A DNA stretch of 33,168 nt from Chitinophagales bacterium. Lineage in GTDB: Bacteria > Bacteroidota > Bacteroidia > Chitinophagales > JABDMM01. A program made the translations under genes and the position numbers. The notes under the pieces were generated by a model. That model was given only the letters and a program-made list of their open reading frames with translations. It ran no database searches and was not told where the DNA came from. Within the stretch, counting starts at the first letter, position 1. Every line of letters begins with the position of its first letter. Where the stretch lies: NCBI GenBank assembly GCA_013001465.1, contig JABDMM010000067.1:1-33168 (forward strand), given 5' to 3'. Below, piece by piece: positions 16,102-24,862 of this stretch.

Positions 16102-16109
16102 TCGTTCGT

Positions 16110-17135
16110 ATGCAAGATATTCGTAAAATATCAAAGGATGAGATCGCCGTTTTCTGCGAAAATTCCGGTGAGCCTAAATATAGAGCCAGGCAGATTTATG
16201 AGTGGTTATGGGAAAAATCTGCTGTTTCCTTCGATGAAATGTCAAACCTGCCTGCTGCTTTCAGATCTGTACTTGCAGAGGAATACAGTATCCTTCCGAT
16301 AACAACTGATCTGGAACAATTCTCTGATGATGGTACTATAAAACTACGCTTTAAACTTCACGATGAAAAAATGATCGAAGGAGTTTTGATCCCTGCTGAT
16401 AACAGATTTACAGCATGTGTTTCATCACAAGTTGGATGTACCCTGCAGTGTGCTTTTTGTGCCACCGGATTATTAAAGAGAGAAAGGAACCTCGATGCAG
16501 GAGAAATATATGATCAGGTTGTGCTACTTAATAAATACTGCACTGAAAAGTACTCTCGACCTCTTACCAATATTGTTTACATGGGAATGGGTGAGCCCTT
16601 ACTCAACATTGATAGTGTGCTTGAAAGTATCGATAAGATCACTCTCTCGGGATTAGGAATGTCGCCTAAAAGAATAACCGTTTCAACGGTCGGAATTGCA
16701 AGAGGCATTTCTAAATTGGCGGAAAGAAACGTTAAGTTTAATCTTGCTTTATCATTACATGCGGCGACCGATGAGAAACGGGTAAAGATCATGCCAATCA
16801 ATAAAGGCAATAATATTGATGCGTTGGTCGAATCACTCCTGCAGTTTTACAGGGCGACTGCTAACAAGATCACCTTTGAGTATATACTGTTCAAGGACTT
16901 CAACGATCAAAAAGAAGATGCAAATGCATTAATTGAAATATGTAAAAAAGTGCCCTCTTTCGTAAACCTCATCGAATACAACAAAGTTGAAGGTTTAAAC
17001 TTCGAAAAATCAACTCCCGAAATCAGACAAAGGTTTGTTTCATATCTTGAAAATGCAGGGGTAACTACAAAAGTAAGATTAAGCCGTGGTAAGGATATCA
17101 ATGCTGCCTGCGGTCAACTCGCAAATAAGAATTGA
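16110..17135 (+). CDS. rlmN: 23S rRNA (adenine2503-C2)-methyltransferase RlmN
   Basis: Radical-SAM enzyme that methylates C2 of A2503 in 23S rRNA and A37 of some tRNAs. 341 residues from ATG 16110, a usual length. The N-terminal helical domain (1-75) has KYRARQIYEWLW. The radical-SAM cluster motif is CTLQCAFC (Cys110, Cys114, Cys117), preceded by Cys103 in the ACVSSQVGC context and balanced by Cys334 near the C-terminus (AACGQL); these correspond to the acid/base and methyl-carrying cysteines of the E. coli enzyme. VYMGMGEPLLN and STVGIARGI are further family motifs. The start at 16077 would add 11 residues containing the promoter and is unlikely. It is a single-gene unit. Confidence 0.96.
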   Translation: MQDIRKISKDEIAVFCENSGEPKYRARQIYEWLWEKSAVSFDEMSNLPAAFRSVLAEEYSILPITTDLEQFSDDGTIKLRFKLHDEKMIEGVLIPADNRFTACVSSQVGCTLQCAFCATGLLKRERNLDAGEIYDQVVLLNKYCTEKYSRPLTNIVYMGMGEPLLNIDSVLESIDKITLSGLGMSPKRITVSTVGIARGISKLAERNVKFNLALSLHAATDEKRVKIMPINKGNNIDALVESLLQFYRATANKITFEYILFKDFNDQKEDANALIEICKKVPSFVNLIEYNKVEGLNFEKSTPEIRQRFVSYLENAGVTTKVRLSRGKDINAACGQLANKN

Positions 17136-17250
17136 AATCCTCGTAGTCGTCGATTCTGGCTCGCATTTTGTCTAATATTATTCTGTTTGTATCCATGATT
17201 ACAGAGTTTTGCGATAACTGATACTCTAGGATATTACATTTACAACTCAT
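17098..17250 (-). CDS. Possible 50-codon small ORF antisense to the rlmN 3' end (uncertain)
   Basis: An ATG-TGA frame of 50 codons fills most of the rlmN-protease gap and overlaps the last 38 bases of rlmN on the opposite strand. Its middle reads MDTNRIILDKMRARIDDY followed by EDFNSYL, a charged amphipathic composition unlike most chance frames. A second possible start is ATG 17196 (32 residues). I see no signal peptide, no match to a known family, and no good TAnnTTTG box upstream. It may be a real small protein, a gene remnant, or chance. Confidence 0.2.
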   Translation of the reverse strand: MSCKCNILEYQLSQNSVIMDTNRIILDKMRARIDDYEDFNSYLRVDRRQH

Positions 17251-17298
17251 TATTACTAAAACAAATTGCTATATTTCACAGCTCAAAAATTCAACTGC

Positions 17299-18681
17299 AT
17301 GAAATTATTACAATTACTCCTATGTGTAAGCTTGCTAAGTACTGGCGCTTTTGCTATTTCCGGAGACGAACTTCCGGAGAATTTCCACTACTCTAAGCTT
17401 AACAACGGCCTTGAATTGTTAGTCATCGAAGATAACTCAGTACCCCTTGCGACAATTGAGATCTGCGTGAGAAATGGTTCATTTACCGAAGATCCTGAAT
17501 ACGATGGGCTCTCTCATTTGTATGAGCATATGTTTTTTAAAGCAAATAAAGACTTGCCTTCACAAGAGCAATTTATGGCAAAAGTGAGCGAGTTAGGGAT
17601 CGCATTCAATGGAACTACTTCCTCAGAACGTGTTAACTACTTTGTAACATTAAGCAGCAGCAAGGTTAACCAAGGTTTAAACTTCATGAATTCAGCCATC
17701 AGATATCCGCTGTTTTTGGAAGAGGAGATGAAGAAAGAAAACCCGGTTGTCGATGGTGAATTTCAACGTATGGAGTCAAATCCGATGAGTATGCTTTATC
17801 AACACGCTTCTAAGCTACTCTGGGGAAAGCATTTCAGCAGGAAAAACCCTATCGGTGATCACGATATTATTCTATCTGCTACAGCAGAAAAAATGAGAAC
17901 GATACAATCAAAATATTACTACCCCGATAACTCCATTCTTGTTGTAGCCGGAGATGTTAATCACGATCTCATTAGAGAAAAAGCAAATTCAATATTCGGC
18001 GACTGGAAACCAGCAGGATTTGATCCCATTGCAAAATGGCCAATTCCTGAATTTGATCCGATCGAAGAAGATATATATTCTGTTTTTATAAACGAAAATG
18101 CGCGAACTCCTATTTACATGGTAACCATGCATGGACCGGATACCAGAAATGATGTAAAAGGCACCTATGCCGCAGATGTTTTTTCTTACATACTGAGTCA
18201 AAAATCATCGAAGCTCCAGGAAAATCTTGTCGATGCAGGACTTGCATTAGATGTAAGTGTTGGATATCAAACTTGTAAATACACCGGACCAATTTACATC
18301 ACACTGGTTCCAAGACCTGACAAGGTGAAAGAGGCATATACGGCATTGATGAATGAAGTTAACTTGTGGGATTCAGAGGATTACTTCACCGTAGATCAAC
18401 TTAAAACAGCGCAAAACATGTTGGCAATTCAGGATGCCTATGGCAAGGAAAAAACTTCCTCTTTCGTGCATACTGTCACCTACTGGTGGGCATCTGCTTC
18501 GATAGACTATTACACTTCCTATGTGGATGAAATAAAAAAGCTCACAAAAGACGACATCCGAGAATATGTTAAAACCTATATCAAAGGTAAAAACAAGGTC
18601 ACGACCCTAATGCTTACATCCGAAATGCAAAATAGTATGGGCATCACAAATTTGGAAGACTATTTGAAAATCAAAGAATAA
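17299..18681 (+). CDS. Secreted M16-family zinc metalloprotease, catalytic subunit
   Basis: 460 residues from ATG 17299, which gives a signal peptide (MKLLQLLLCVSLLSTGAFA); the ATG at 17266 would add a polar extension. The inverted zinc motif HLYEH (His73, Glu76, His77) and Glu154 in VVDGEFQRME, 77 residues after His77 as in pitrilysin, form the zinc site. A second M16 domain follows from about residue 230. Such proteases degrade peptides in the periplasm and often work as pairs with a non-catalytic partner. That partner follows after 9 bases. A near-consensus -7 box (TATATTTC, 17270-17277) lies upstream but without a convincing -33 element. Confidence 0.93.
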   Translation: MKLLQLLLCVSLLSTGAFAISGDELPENFHYSKLNNGLELLVIEDNSVPLATIEICVRNGSFTEDPEYDGLSHLYEHMFFKANKDLPSQEQFMAKVSELGIAFNGTTSSERVNYFVTLSSSKVNQGLNFMNSAIRYPLFLEEEMKKENPVVDGEFQRMESNPMSMLYQHASKLLWGKHFSRKNPIGDHDIILSATAEKMRTIQSKYYYPDNSILVVAGDVNHDLIREKANSIFGDWKPAGFDPIAKWPIPEFDPIEEDIYSVFINENARTPIYMVTMHGPDTRNDVKGTYAADVFSYILSQKSSKLQENLVDAGLALDVSVGYQTCKYTGPIYITLVPRPDKVKEAYTALMNEVNLWDSEDYFTVDQLKTAQNMLAIQDAYGKEKTSSFVHTVTYWWASASIDYYTSYVDEIKKLTKDDIREYVKTYIKGKNKVTTLMLTSEMQNSMGITNLEDYLKIKE

Positions 18682-18690
18682 ACTGTTAAA

Positions 18691-20022
18691 ATGAAAGTTC
18701 TATCTATAATAAGTGCACTTCTAATCTCATGTATTACTTTTTCTTCAGCATATGGAGCTGATGAATCTTCGACAAAGGAATTAAATGTTGAAGGATTCAA
18801 AGTCATCTTCAAGCATTCACCGAAAGATGTGATCAGTGTGCGGCTTTTCATCGATGGTGGTACAGCTAACTATCCCAAAAACAAAGAAGGCATCGAATCT
18901 CTGGCACTGCATACGGCGATGGAAGCCGGTAGCAAATCAAAGAACAAGATCGCTTTCAATACAGCAGCAGAAAAAATCGGCGCAGACTTTTCTGTAGATG
19001 CGAGTTACGATTTCAGCTCGATCAATATGACATGTATCTCCTTGTATTGGAATGAATCATGGAACCTATTCACTGATGCTATCATGAATCCATCTTTTAA
19101 TGGGGATGAATTTGGTCTCATTAAACAACAGCTGATCGTCGCTGCGAAGCAGAATGAATCCGAACCGGATGCACATCTTAGGAACCTCGCGCTTTCAAAA
19201 GTATTTGAAGGAAAGAACTATGCTAAGATCGCCGATGGATCTCCAGAAAGTCTTGAGCGATTGTCTCTAGAAGCAACAAAAGCATATTATGACAAATTGA
19301 TCGATAAAAAGAAGTGCTTTTTGGTCGTGGTTGGTAATATAAAGGAGGCTGATCTTATCTCGAAAGTAAAATCTTCATTTACAAAACTACCTGTTGGTAC
19401 TGCTGCTCCTAAAGAGAAAGCAAGCTGGATATCCGAGGCCGATCATTATATCGAAGAAAGAGATCTCGCTACAAATTATATACGAGGTGTATTTACCGGA
19501 CCACATCTTGCGTCCGAAGAAGCGGTGCCGATGCAAATCGCAATGGAAATTTTACGTGACAGGTATTTTAAAGAACTGCGAACAAAGAGAAGTTTATCTT
19601 ACAGCCCACAAGCCTTTTATGCAAGAGGTGTTATAAACAATCCCTACAATGTGATCTACATTTCTACGCTTGACCCAAAACAGTCTATGCAAGTAATGGT
19701 TGATGAGATCAATATCATAAAGAAGGAAGGGTTTCTCGAAAAAGAGCTGAATGACCAAAAACAGAGTTTTCTCACTTATCATTATCTGGGATTGGAAACA
19801 AGCGCTTCCCAATCCAGGGATCTTGGGTTAGCGGAGATCGCGGGTGACTGGAAAATGGTAGATCATTTTACGGGAAATGTGAACCGTACCACCATTAAAG
19901 ACCTAAACAAAGTATTTGATAAATATACCAACGCCATACATTGGATCTATCTTGGTAAACGGGAAATGGTCGATGCTGCTGATTTTGTCCAAACAAAATC
20001 GTATAAAGACAAACCTTATTGA
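18691..20022 (+). CDS. Secreted M16-family protein, non-catalytic partner subunit
   Basis: 443 residues with a signal peptide (MKVLSIISALLISCITFSSAYG). It aligns with the preceding protease, but at the zinc site HxxEH is replaced: the aligned stretch reads SLALH, keeping only the second His (His74). It has the R-x3-Y pair (Arg300, Tyr304; KRSLSYSPQAF) that in paired M16B proteins is supplied by the non-catalytic subunit and positions the substrate. I infer a heterodimer with the upstream gene. The cysteine in LLISC of the signal segment is followed by a long hydrophobic stretch, so a lipoprotein is less likely than a cleaved signal. The 3' end overlaps the convergent MscS gene by 7 bases. Confidence 0.9.
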   Translation: MKVLSIISALLISCITFSSAYGADESSTKELNVEGFKVIFKHSPKDVISVRLFIDGGTANYPKNKEGIESLALHTAMEAGSKSKNKIAFNTAAEKIGADFSVDASYDFSSINMTCISLYWNESWNLFTDAIMNPSFNGDEFGLIKQQLIVAAKQNESEPDAHLRNLALSKVFEGKNYAKIADGSPESLERLSLEATKAYYDKLIDKKKCFLVVVGNIKEADLISKVKSSFTKLPVGTAAPKEKASWISEADHYIEERDLATNYIRGVFTGPHLASEEAVPMQIAMEILRDRYFKELRTKRSLSYSPQAFYARGVINNPYNVIYISTLDPKQSMQVMVDEINIIKKEGFLEKELNDQKQSFLTYHYLGLETSASQSRDLGLAEIAGDWKMVDHFTGNVNRTTIKDLNKVFDKYTNAIHWIYLGKREMVDAADFVQTKSYKDKPY

Positions 20023-21644
20023 TCTTTCTTTAAGTCAGTTTTATATTTATCAATAAACGTGTCGAGTTTTGTTTTTAATTCTTCTCGATTTTTACTGTAA
20101 GTAGGAGATAGCCCAACCTGACCGGGGAAATTCTCTACATGCAGTGTTTGTGTTGGGAAAGCAAAATTGATTCCAAGTATACTTGCAAGATTTATGATCG
20201 CATGCATGATTTCATGACGGCCTGTCAATTCATCCTTATAATCCCGTACATCGAAAAAAGCATAGACAAGGATATTTAAAGAAGAGTCCCCAAAGCTGTT
20301 GAGATAAACATGAAAATTCTCTTTGAATGTTAGTGGATGGTTAGCTATGATTTCTCGAATTCCATCCACAAAAATATCTATCAGAACCGGAGGGGTATCA
20401 TAAGTGATACAGATATCTGTCTTATAGCGCCTGAATTTTCTAAGACCAAGATTGTTTACAATAGAATCTGCAAGCTTGCCATTAGGAATATAAATTACTG
20501 AATTGTCAAATGCCCTGACCCTTGTTGATCTCATACCCACTTCTTCGACAATACCATCTTTGCCATCAAAATTGATTGCATCGCCTATCTGAAAAGGTTT
20601 GTCGAAAAAGATCATCACAGATCCTATGAGATTCTTCACCGTATCCTGAGCAGCTAAAGCTATCGCAAGGCCACCGATCGAAATCCCGGCGATCAACGCT
20701 GTAATATTAACGTCCAGTAGTTTCAGGACATAAAATACACCCACCAAAACGATAACAGATTTTAACAATTTGCTAAGCACGGGAATCAACTGATCGTCGA
20801 GTGTGCTAGAGGTTTTACTAGCCGCGATCTTTAAATATTCCATAAGGAGACCTGCTAGTCTGACAGCTAACACAACTACGAACACTGTGAAAAAAATACT
20901 AAGAAACAGAGCGATGTATCGACTCAACTGGATCGGCAGTATTAATGCCGGCATGTACAGCTGCAGTAACTTTATGATCAATAAAACGGCGATACCGTTC
21001 TCCAGACGGATAATAATTCTACTGGTTCTTTCAGATATCCCAAGCTTTTTTTGAATGATTCCCTTAATGATAAAATGGGTCAGTTTCTTTAGAATATAGT
21101 AGAAGATGATAGCAAAAATTATCAGACTCAGCAATCCCAGCCATTGCCACAGGAACAATCCCAAAAATGAATTAGATGAAGACGTCGGGAACAGCCTCAG
21201 GATAAAGTGAGAACCTAAAGGATAGATCTTCGCATGAAGCCTGCTTATATTATCCGTTGTATACTGCGAATACATCCATTTACTGTTCTTTCTAACGAGG
21301 TATATGTCCTCCTCACTCTTAAACAATTTATAATAGAACGTCGCTTTGGTAGAATCCTGATAGTTTTCATTCTTAGGGATCCTGTCAAGATTCACGTACA
21401 GACCCTTTGCATCTAAATACTGCTTTAAGAGCACTGCTGCTTCAATTCTTTCATCTATCTCAAAGTCTACATGCATTGAAAGCGCAGCGATCTCCGGTTT
21501 ATAGTTATCCGACTGCAAATTCTCAAGATGATTCAGAACTGCACTGTGAGGGTTGTTCAGTTTTATATTTGGGGGTTTTGTCGCCTCCTGTGCAGTTAGA
21601 TTAACCACAAAAAAACTGATGATCAAGTAAATAATTATTCTCAT
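20016..21644 (-). CDS. MscS-family mechanosensitive channel with periplasmic N-terminal domain
   Basis: 542 residues. A cleavable-type signal (MRIIIYLIISFFVVNLTAQ) is followed by a soluble periplasmic domain (about 20-155), then about five transmembrane helices (about 160-186, 210-236, 241-270, 293-312, 314-345). The pore helix and beta domain carry the MscS signature GGLAIALAAQDTVKNLIGS, followed by FFDKPFQIGDAINF and VGMRSTRVRAFDNSVIYIPN. MscS channels release solutes on hypo-osmotic shock. It is the second gene after ggt (9-base gap), so the pair is co-transcribed. The extra N-terminal domain distinguishes it from the short E. coli MscS. Confidence 0.93.
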   Translation of the reverse strand: MRIIIYLIISFFVVNLTAQEATKPPNIKLNNPHSAVLNHLENLQSDNYKPEIAALSMHVDFEIDERIEAAVLLKQYLDAKGLYVNLDRIPKNENYQDSTKATFYYKLFKSEEDIYLVRKNSKWMYSQYTTDNISRLHAKIYPLGSHFILRLFPTSSSNSFLGLFLWQWLGLLSLIIFAIIFYYILKKLTHFIIKGIIQKKLGISERTSRIIIRLENGIAVLLIIKLLQLYMPALILPIQLSRYIALFLSIFFTVFVVVLAVRLAGLLMEYLKIAASKTSSTLDDQLIPVLSKLLKSVIVLVGVFYVLKLLDVNITALIAGISIGGLAIALAAQDTVKNLIGSVMIFFDKPFQIGDAINFDGKDGIVEEVGMRSTRVRAFDNSVIYIPNGKLADSIVNNLGLRKFRRYKTDICITYDTPPVLIDIFVDGIREIIANHPLTFKENFHVYLNSFGDSSLNILVYAFFDVRDYKDELTGRHEIMHAIINLASILGINFAFPTQTLHVENFPGQVGLSPTYSKNREELKTKLDTFIDKYKTDLKKDQ

Positions 21645-21653
21645 ATTATATTT

Positions 21654-23357
21654 TTAGAATCCCGATGCAGTATCATCTCCTCTTGGATCTGCACCACCAT
21701 ACAGAAGCTTATCTTTAACTAAGATCGCGTCGACCTTCCCGATAAAACGACGCATTTCAAATTCATGTCCCATTTTACTTAACTTTCCTTTTAACTTGCT
21801 GTCAAAGGTATTCTCTTCAACAAATATTTTATCCGGTAACCATTGATGATGAAATCTTTTTGCACTAACTGCTTCCTGCATTCCCATTTCGTGTTCTGTG
21901 ACATTCAGAAAAACCTGCAAAACCGAAGTGATTATTGTTGATCCGCCTGGTGAACCCAGAACCATAAACAAACTTCCATCTTTTTCGACTATGGTAGGCG
22001 TCATCGAGCTGAGCATTCTCTTTCCTGCTTCTATCAAATTCGCCTCACCACCGATCAAACCAAACATATTCGGGACTCCGGGTTTTGAGCTAAAGTCGTC
22101 CATCTCATTGTTAAGGAAAAAACCGGCGCCATCTACATATATTTTTGAGCCGAAATGACCGTTAAGTGTGGTTGTAACAGAAACAGCATTTCCAAACTGA
22201 TCGACTATAGAGTAGTGTGTTGTCTCCACAGATTCAAGTACTGGCGGATTACCTGGCTCGATGTCATTGCTTATACTTGCTCGCTTCCTTTCAAAATCAT
22301 TCATGCGACTTTCCAGATAATAGGTATTTAACAAGCCAAACTCAGGAATATCATAAAAGTCAGGGTCGCCTAGATGTTTTGACCTGTCTGCATATGCCCT
22401 TCTTTCAGCTTCGACTATTAAATGGATTGTTTTTTTATTATCAGGGCCCCACTTATGAATAGGACAATCCTCTATCATTTTCAGGATTTGCATAAGCGCA
22501 ATCCCTCCACTTGACGGTGGCGGCATTCCAATGATCTTATATTCATCATAATATCCAACTATGGGTTCCCTCCACACAGAAGAGTAATTCTCCAGATCTT
22601 CTGCTGTAATAATTCCGTTTCCTCTTTTGCTCTCGTCTACGATCTGTTGAGCAGTTTCACCTCTGTAGAAACCACTCCAACCTCTTTCCGCAATTTTGGT
22701 TAGCGAATTTGCAAGATCTTCTTGCTGAACAAGGTCACCACTTTTCCAAATCTCATCCTTAATCCAGGGAATATTTTCGTTTCGTTCTTTGAGCTCTTTC
22801 TCATAGCGGTTCAACGTTGCTGCTTGATCTTGGCTAATATAAAAACCAACTCTTGCTAACTCAATTGAAGGCTGGATAAGGTCAGCCAATGAAACAGTTC
22901 CAAATCTTTCATGCGCCCGTAACATCCCATCGACACTGCCGGGGACACCTGCTGATAGATGAGTATTCAAGCTGAGACCTTCAATAACATTTCCCTGTTT
23001 GTCGAGATAAAGTTCAGCATGGGCAGCTGCAGGGGCTTTTTCTCTAAAGTCAAGAGTATACATATTCCCATTTGCAGTGCGACTTACCATAAATCCACCT
23101 CCACCTAAATTTCCTGCTCTGGGATATACGACTGCCAATGCAAAATGGACAGCAACCATTGCATCAAAAGCGTTTCCACCATTTCTCATGATCTGAGCTC
23201 CAACTTTGCTGGCAATCGGATGGGCACTTACAACCATTGCGCTGTCTGCAACGATCTGTTGTGATCGAAGTGAAAGTACCATCAACAAAAGCGATGTAAT
23301 TACTACAGCTCTTTTAAAGAAATTTGAACAATACAACAAGAAATTTACGTTTATCAA
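21654..23357 (-). CDS. ggt: Gamma-glutamyltransferase (glutathione hydrolase)
   Basis: 567 residues. Enzyme that cleaves the gamma-glutamyl bond of glutathione and related peptides in the periplasm after self-processing. The processing site and nucleophile are clear: ESVETTHYSIVD, with Thr379 starting the predicted 189-residue small subunit. Other motifs are GNLGGGGFMV, PPPSSGGIALMQIL, AERRAYADRSKHLGDP, SSMTPTIV and VLGSPGGSTI. The N-terminus (KRAVVITSLLLMVLSLRSQ) is a signal peptide. There is no ATG before Met26, so translation probably starts at TTG 23357 or one of the two TTG codons at residues 7-8. It is upstream of mscS and divergent from the DUF1800/DUF1501 pair across 86 bases. I saw no convincing promoter for it. 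Confidence 0.95.
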   Translation of the reverse strand: MINVNFLLYCSNFFKRAVVITSLLLMVLSLRSQQIVADSAMVVSAHPIASKVGAQIMRNGGNAFDAMVAVHFALAVVYPRAGNLGGGGFMVSRTANGNMYTLDFREKAPAAAHAELYLDKQGNVIEGLSLNTHLSAGVPGSVDGMLRAHERFGTVSLADLIQPSIELARVGFYISQDQAATLNRYEKELKERNENIPWIKDEIWKSGDLVQQEDLANSLTKIAERGWSGFYRGETAQQIVDESKRGNGIITAEDLENYSSVWREPIVGYYDEYKIIGMPPPSSGGIALMQILKMIEDCPIHKWGPDNKKTIHLIVEAERRAYADRSKHLGDPDFYDIPEFGLLNTYYLESRMNDFERKRASISNDIEPGNPPVLESVETTHYSIVDQFGNAVSVTTTLNGHFGSKIYVDGAGFFLNNEMDDFSSKPGVPNMFGLIGGEANLIEAGKRMLSSMTPTIVEKDGSLFMVLGSPGGSTIITSVLQVFLNVTEHEMGMQEAVSAKRFHHQWLPDKIFVEENTFDSKLKGKLSKMGHEFEMRRFIGKVDAILVKDKLLYGGADPRGDDTASGF

Positions 23358-23443
23358 AAGATTGGTACTTTATTTGGTATATCTAAGATTAAATTAGTTT
23401 TATTAATTTAAGAAGACTGCTAAATTAAAGATTTGAGTCGTTT

Positions 23444-24862
23444 ATGACAGGAACACATCAAAGAAGATTACAGCATTTGTTATGGCGAGCTGGATTTGGA
23501 CCTTCCATTTCAGATTTGAAAGAATATGGAAACCTGTCACTTCCTGCTGTGGTAGATACACTTTTTCGAAAGTCTGCCTCTCCGGACTTTATAACCATTA
23601 ACCCTAAGTTCGATGTGGAGGCTATCCACAGGAAAGGATTGACTATGGAGGAGCTTAGAGTCATAAGAAATGAGTCTATTAATGGTTTAAAAAAGTTAAA
23701 CCTTTCATGGCTATTAAAGATGGCCCGCTCAGATAAGCAGTTGTTGGAAAAAATGACATTATTCTGGCATGGGCACTTCGCATGTGTGAATCACAGTTAT
23801 AAGCATGTTGAACTATATCTTAACACTCTGCATAAGCATGCACTTGGAAACTTCGCCACAATGCTAAAAGAGGTAGCAAAAGAACCGGCTATGCTTACCT
23901 TCTTAAATAACCGACAAAATAGAAAGCAGCAACCCAATGAAAACTTCGCAAGAGAATTGCTTGAGTTATTCACGCTTGGAATCGGAAATTACAGTGAGAA
24001 AGATATAAAAGAGGCTGCAAGAGCTTTTACGGGATGGTCCTACAGCGAAAATGGTGATTTTGAGGTGCAGGAACGTTTTCATGACTACGAGATCAAGCAC
24101 TTTATGGGTAAAAGTGGAAATTTTGGTGGTGAAGATATCATCGACATCATTTTAGAGAACAAACAAACAGCCAGGTTTATCTCTGAAAAGGTCTATGTCT
24201 TTTTAGTTTCTGAAGAAATAAATGAAAGGCACATTGATCAGATCACGGATGCTTTTTATGACTCATCATATGAAATATCCGTTTTATTGAAGGAGATCTT
24301 TAACTCCGAGTGGTTTTATGATGATGCTATCATCGGTAATAGAATAAAGTCTCCGGTTGAACTTATAGTAAGTTTTACAAGAAAATTTGGGATCACTTAT
24401 GAAGATCCGGCGCCCCTGCTTTATATTCAAAGGTTACTTGGTCAAGTACTGCTTCAACCGCCAAATGTTGCCGGATGGAACTATGGACGCAATTGGATAG
24501 ACTCTTCATCATTACTTGCAAGAATGCAGTTCGCTAAATTCATAGTTAGAGGCGCTGTTATAGACATAAAAGCAAAGTCTGATGATTCGAAAGAAATGGA
24601 AGAGGTGATGCAAATGATGGAAGATATCAATGAAAACAGGTTTAGAAAAGTGCGGGCAAAACTCAATATCAAAGATTACATGGATCGTTACGCCAAACTT
24701 CCACGAGATAAGATGACAGAAGAAATTGAGGCTTACCTGCTCCAGTGTTCCTTGAATAGCGGAGCAGTAAAAGTATTGAGAGAAACGGAACAGAATGCTC
24801 AAAAACTATTAGAAGAATATTCCCTTCAGGTATTGTCCCTTCCGGAATATCAATTATGTTGA
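23444..24862 (+). CDS. DUF1800 domain protein
   Basis: 472 residues covering the whole DUF1800 domain: QHLLWRAGFG (8-20), LFWHGHFA, NRQNRKQQPNENFARELLELF, AARAFTGWSY, and near the end QPPNVAGWNYGRNWIDSSSL. The family is widespread, usually paired with DUF1501, and of unknown biochemistry. No signal peptide is present, and an in-frame TAA 15 bases before the ATG excludes a longer N-terminus. AAGATTTG (23428-23435), one base off the -7 consensus, ends 8 bases before the start. The stop overlaps the DUF1501 gene by 7 bases, so the two are translationally coupled. A charged C-terminal helical region (about 380-472) is probably a protein-contact element. Confidence 0.9.
   Translation: MTGTHQRRLQHLLWRAGFGPSISDLKEYGNLSLPAVVDTLFRKSASPDFITINPKFDVEAIHRKGLTMEELRVIRNESINGLKKLNLSWLLKMARSDKQLLEKMTLFWHGHFACVNHSYKHVELYLNTLHKHALGNFATMLKEVAKEPAMLTFLNNRQNRKQQPNENFARELLELFTLGIGNYSEKDIKEAARAFTGWSYSENGDFEVQERFHDYEIKHFMGKSGNFGGEDIIDIILENKQTARFISEKVYVFLVSEEINERHIDQITDAFYDSSYEISVLLKEIFNSEWFYDDAIIGNRIKSPVELIVSFTRKFGITYEDPAPLLYIQRLLGQVLLQPPNVAGWNYGRNWIDSSSLLARMQFAKFIVRGAVIDIKAKSDDSKEMEEVMQMMEDINENRFRKVRAKLNIKDYMDRYAKLPRDKMTEEIEAYLLQCSLNSGAVKVLRETEQNAQKLLEEYSLQVLSLPEYQLC

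Noticed and set aside
16077..16109. Upstream ATG for rlmN
   Set aside because: The segment contains an exact TATCTTTG promoter box, and the extra residues are not part of the RlmN family start.
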